Positions 32,082-35,295 of a stretch of DNA of 35,295 nt are shown piece by piece. Both the position numbers and the translations under genes were made by a program. The notes under the pieces are model-generated. The model made no database searches, had not been told where the DNA came from, and saw only the letters and a list, made by a program, of their open reading frames with translations. Numbering within the stretch: the stretch's first letter is position 1; each line of letters starts with the position of its first letter. Source of the stretch: Phycisphaerae bacterium (lineage in GTDB: Bacteria > Planctomycetota > Phycisphaerae > FEN-1346 > JAACEH01); contig JAAYDY010000105.1 of NCBI GenBank assembly GCA_012729015.1, positions 1-35,295 on the forward strand, in the 5' to 3' direction.

Positions 32082-33185
32082 CGCCGCGGCGAGGACCAGG
32101 GCGACGATGATGGCCAGGACAATGCCGCCGGCGAGGATGGCGACCCATCGGAGGGTCGGCAGGTACTGCGGGTAGCGGGCCGGAAGGGTCATGGCGACGT
32201 CGAGGACGGTATCGAGACGGTCGCGCACGTCGTCCCAGAGGAGCACCAGGGGCGACGGTTTCTGGGCAACGATGATCTGCGGCCGGATGGGTTCGGCGAT
32301 CGGGCTGCCGTCTTCCTCGGCGAGGCCAAGGACGAAGGCCATCGCCTCGAAGGTATCGGATCGCTGGGGGATTGCGGCGTCGCAGGCGGCCAGGCGGTTC
32401 ACCCATTGCTGAAGAAGTTCGCGGGGTTGCTCGGCGGCAAGGCGCACCTCCGGCATCAGGGCGAAACTCTGCGGCCGTCGGAATACGTCCATGACCACGA
32501 GGCGTGAGAGGCTCTCGGGAAGCCCGGCGGCCTGCTGTATCTGCTTGACGGCCTCGGCCCGGCGCTCGAAGGGGCCGCGCTCGACACAGCGTGCGACGAT
32601 GGCGACGTCGCGGTAGAGCCAGAGCCCCATCGGCAACGGCAAATCCTCCTCGCCTCGCCTCGGCCATGCGAAATTGCGTTTCAGGCACCACTGCATCATG
32701 TCGGGAAGAATCTGCACGACGGGCAAACCGGTCCCGGCGCAGGCGGTCAGCCACTCGACGAATAGCTGGTCGAGCGACCGGTCCATGTCGGTCTGGGGGA
32801 ACAGATCCTCGGCCTTTCGCAGCGACACGGTCAGGCGATGGGCGTCATAGGCCGACTTCTTATCGCGGTGGGTCAGGACGTCGACCGCCTGGCCGATCTC
32901 CGTCAGGACGGCGAGGGCCTGCGACCGGTACTTGCCGATCTGGTACGCGCGAACCGTCTTCTTGGCCTTGCGAGCGGCCTCGTTGATGGCATGCACGTTG
33001 TCCTCAAGCTCGGGGACTCCGAGCAGCGCGTAGTGCGACGGCGGCCGTTCGGTGGTCTGGATGCCGAGCCAGGCGCGATACGGGTCGGCCAGGGCCGGCG
33101 TGCCGGTCTCGGTGGAATCCGGAAGAGGAGATGGGGGTTGACTGCCCAAAGGGGCCTCCGTGCGATTATGCCCAGGGCGCATCAT
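32076..33185 (-). CDS. J-like, tail-anchored protein without HPD motif
   Basis: The start is uncertain. ATG codons at 33185 and 33182 lack a ribosome binding site, while a TTG at 33149 has GGAGG five to six nt upstream and would shorten the protein by 12 residues. From 33185 the product has 369 residues. Residues about 34-117 carry DPYRAWLGI, RPPSHYALLGVPELEDN, a helical middle and the final KKSAYDAHR, a pattern I know from planctomycete J-like or kinase-associated modules. The HPD tripeptide of true J-domains is absent (KTVRAYQIGKYRSQ in its place). A helical middle (120-320) is unassigned, and a hydrophobic tail (about 347-369, VAILAGGIVLAIIVALVL) ends the protein, so the J-like part should face the cytoplasm. 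Tail-to-tail overlap with the FHA gene and closeness to Hsp70 suggest a shared complex, but without HPD it may not stimulate the ATPase. Confidence 0.85.
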   Translation of the reverse strand: MMRPGHNRTEAPLGSQPPSPLPDSTETGTPALADPYRAWLGIQTTERPPSHYALLGVPELEDNVHAINEAARKAKKTVRAYQIGKYRSQALAVLTEIGQAVDVLTHRDKKSAYDAHRLTVSLRKAEDLFPQTDMDRSLDQLFVEWLTACAGTGLPVVQILPDMMQWCLKRNFAWPRRGEEDLPLPMGLWLYRDVAIVARCVERGPFERRAEAVKQIQQAAGLPESLSRLVVMDVFRRPQSFALMPEVRLAAEQPRELLQQWVNRLAACDAAIPQRSDTFEAMAFVLGLAEEDGSPIAEPIRPQIIVAQKPSPLVLLWDDVRDRLDTVLDVAMTLPARYPQYLPTLRWVAILAGGIVLAIIVALVLAAAL

Positions 33186-33634
33186 AGAAGAAGGTCGCGG
33201 CGGACGCAATAGCGGACCGGCAGTCTCCGATCCACGTGCATTGTACGACAAGACGCAGACCATGACGCGTACGGCAACGGCCATGTCTGACTGGGCGAGC
33301 CTCCACCGTTGTGCCACGGGGGATCCGCAGGTCCGCCGTGCCGCAACACCCTGCCCGGACAGGCGTCGGGTCTGTTGACCCGACCTACGCGCTCATCGAA
33401 TTGTCGGACAGGCTCGACGGGGCAGGCATGGCACCCGGCGGACGCAACAGCTGGCAGTGGCCCGCCTAGCCAACAGACGCGGCCGGGCGTCCAGGAGTGG
33501 TATCACAACGTGCGGCACTCCATGGCGCGAGCGGGGTTGGATACTGCGCCGGAGCATCGCGAGGGGCGTGGCGTGACCAATCGTCCGTGCGTTTCGCGAC
33601 GGCATCGCGCACGTCTGGTGAAAGGATGAGAGCC
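33186..33634. other. Divergent intergenic region before the right-edge exported protein
   Basis: No gene is supported in these 449 bp. A TACAAT on the minus strand (33240-33245) may be the -10 of the J-like gene, with a poor -35. A TTGACC at 33375-33380 lacks a good partner -10. I see no other convincing control element. Confidence 0.45.
33240..33245 (-). promoter_or_regulatory. Candidate -10 box of the J-like gene
   Basis: TACAAT on the minus strand lies 55 nt upstream of the ATG at 33185. No consensus -35 is found at 16-18 nt, so the call is tentative. Confidence 0.3.
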
Positions 33635-35295
33635 ATGGAATTCAGCCGCTCGGCCTGTGCCGCCCTCCTGGCGGTTCTGGTGGTATCGGTGGCAGCCGGC
33701 GCCGGCCCGGAGGCCACCGTCTACACGGCCGCCAATGCGCCGGCGACACCGGCGCTGGAGGACCTGCCATTGCAGGGGTCGGTGACACAGTACGGCATCA
33801 CGTGGACATTCGAGACACCGGCGCGGGTGGGTCGCTTCGTCAACGGCGACTGGTACGTGGTGGGGCCGGTGACGGTGACGAAGATCGATCCGAAGCCTCT
33901 TCGCGGCAAGGAGGTCTCGGACGACTGGCTGATGGAGGACGAGCGAGAAACCTTCGGCGACGGCGGCCGGAGGCTGTCGGCCGAGGAGCGGGCGGCTCGG
34001 AAGGCTGCCCCCCTGTACTGCCGCAACGGGTCGGTCGTGAACCCGCCGCCGGTCATGGACCGCAGCGGCTTCGACAGTCGCGTGCGGCACAGCCGCTACG
34101 ATGCGTCGCTGACGGCTTCGCTGCCGATGGTCCTGAAGCCGGGCGACGCGTTGATCAGTTCGATCAGCAAGGACAAGACGTTGAAGCGCAGCTCGCATTA
34201 CACGCCGGTGGCGCAACTGGCCATTCTGACGTGCCTGAAGGGGCCGGTGCCGGCCGACGCCTTCCGTCCGGCCTACATGGACCGGGGCCAGACGATCTAC
34301 CTGGCGCGCCAACTGCGACGCGAACTGCTGCCGCGGCTGGAATCGCCGGACCTGGCGGGGATGAAGGGCGTGCTGACGGTGGAGCAGTTGACCGAACACT
34401 TCGTGCAGCCGTGGTACGTGCTGAATATCTTCAAGGAGGACCATGCGCCGTACCAGTGGGCGGGGTACGGTCAGCGATCGTGCTATTACCTCGGCGAAGG
34501 GCTGATGTACCTGTGTCTGGACATGCCGGCGGAGAAGAAGGAGCCGTTGCTCCAGGCCATGGTGGGGCTGGGCATCGACCTGTGGGGCGTGGTCAAGAGC
34601 GGGCACCCGGGCTTCCCGGCATGGGGCGGATGGAACAGCGGCTACAAGATGCCGATCATCTTCGGCGGGCACCTGCTGGGTGACGACGTGATGGCTTCTC
34701 CGAGTCAGGCGTTCCCGAAGTGCAGTTTCCAGGAGGACGAGCAGACGGCGTACGGGCCTGCATGGAACGGAGCGCAGGTGGTCTTTGCGGGCCATTCAGG
34801 CTACGATGCCGCGACGCTGAAGAGTCGCGACGGATTCCAGCGAGGTCGCTCGCAGTGGGGATTCTACGAGCACCTGCATCCGTCGCGCTGGGTGAAGGAT
34901 CAGGTGCAGAGCGACGGATACCGGCGGTGCTGCAACAGTCGCACGTGGCAGGCGCAGGCGTTGGTGGCGCGGCTCATGAAGCTGGAGAGACTCTGGGCGC
35001 ACGATGCGTTCTTCGACTATGTGGATCGCTGGATGTACCAGGAGGAGACCGACGAGGTGTTCCAGACCACCAGCAACGCCAACGTGCGCGTGGGATGGCA
35101 ACCGCTGAAGGCGTGGGGGCGGCAGGGCCAGGTGGAGGATCCGTTCGCGGAAGCGATGTGGAAGAAGTACCGGACCGGGCCGGGCATGCCGCCGACGGAT
35201 GGATGGAAGACACTGAAGAAGAATGAGAACGGGCTGGTCATGCCGGACGTGGTGGGACCGGTGCTGGAGAATGCCCCGGGTGGCGCGGACACGTC
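33635..35295 (+). CDS. Exported paralogue of the unnamed C-terminal domain of the 785-residue protein, 3' end off the window
   Basis: The frame is open from the ATG at 33635 (AAAGGATGAG upstream) to the right edge, 553 codons, with no stop. A signal peptide (1-22, ending AAGA) is followed directly by the domain seen at residues 318-785 of the 11079-13436 product, without DNRLRE or PKD modules. Shared landmarks in the same order are YGITWTF, GRFVNGDWYVVGP, FRPAYMD, QTIYLAR, LLQ...GIDLWG, GYKMPIIFGG, LLGDD, FYEHLHP, YRRCCNS and HDAFFDYVDRWMY. The shared positions define a family I cannot name. The acidic, aromatic and cysteine residues that stay constant could be catalytic or metal-binding, but this is a guess. 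The C terminus and any sorting signal lie outside the window. Confidence 0.88.
   Translation, partial: MEFSRSACAALLAVLVVSVAAGAGPEATVYTAANAPATPALEDLPLQGSVTQYGITWTFETPARVGRFVNGDWYVVGPVTVTKIDPKPLRGKEVSDDWLMEDERETFGDGGRRLSAEERAARKAAPLYCRNGSVVNPPPVMDRSGFDSRVRHSRYDASLTASLPMVLKPGDALISSISKDKTLKRSSHYTPVAQLAILTCLKGPVPADAFRPAYMDRGQTIYLARQLRRELLPRLESPDLAGMKGVLTVEQLTEHFVQPWYVLNIFKEDHAPYQWAGYGQRSCYYLGEGLMYLCLDMPAEKKEPLLQAMVGLGIDLWGVVKSGHPGFPAWGGWNSGYKMPIIFGGHLLGDDVMASPSQAFPKCSFQEDEQTAYGPAWNGAQVVFAGHSGYDAATLKSRDGFQRGRSQWGFYEHLHPSRWVKDQVQSDGYRRCCNSRTWQAQALVARLMKLERLWAHDAFFDYVDRWMYQEETDEVFQTTSNANVRVGWQPLKAWGRQGQVEDPFAEAMWKKYRTGPGMPPTDGWKTLKKNENGLVMPDVVGPVLENAPGGADT

Overview
The window looks like Planctomycetota DNA, probably a Phycisphaerae/Sedimentisphaerales-type heterotroph. 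I infer this from the high GC content, a PEP-CTERM sorting tail next to a dockerin tail, large secreted mosaics of PKD, DNRLRE-type and beta-helix modules, GntR-type regulators with a LacI-like sensor, and an FHA / Hsp70 / J-like set whose J-like protein carries the YxxWLGI...PPxHYxLLG block that I associate with planctomycetes. I find 12 protein genes and no RNA genes, insertion sequences or CRISPR arrays. Where promoters are visible they fit a TTGACA/TATAAT-type consensus.

Left and centre (1-22046): an exported protein cut by the left edge (minus strand) is divergent from GntR/LacI-hybrid regulator 1 (1774-2943, plus). Six minus-strand genes for exported proteins follow: a beta-helix protein with an Ig-like and a dockerin domain (3019-5079); a longer paralogue carrying two extra beta-solenoid modules (5523-8750); a short PEP-CTERM protein made of the same solenoid module (9368-10378); and a probable three-gene operon read from about 22235 down to 11079. 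The operon encodes a 1371-residue DNRLRE/PKD/beta-helix protein, a 1454-residue papain-like (C1A) peptidase with PKD and DNRLRE modules, and a 785-residue DNRLRE/PKD protein ending in a large domain I cannot name. Regulator 2 (22502-23635, plus) is a paralogue of regulator 1 and is divergent from this operon. The block reads as a regulated set of envelope or extracellular proteins, probably for binding or processing a polymer, but no classical glycoside hydrolase was recognised.

Right (23781-33185): a second block appears to be cytoplasmic and membrane-tethered. It holds a 1793-residue TPR protein with an internal C39-like cysteine peptidase domain and a C-terminal membrane anchor, an Hsp70 without the helical lid, an FHA protein with one membrane span, and a J-like protein without HPD that is tail-anchored. 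I infer a membrane-associated chaperone/scaffold module; this is the best candidate for an undescribed system here.

Right edge (33635-35295): a gene cut by the edge encodes an exported protein that is a paralogue of the unnamed C-terminal domain of the 785-residue protein about 20 kb away. The genes at both edges lack one end in this window.
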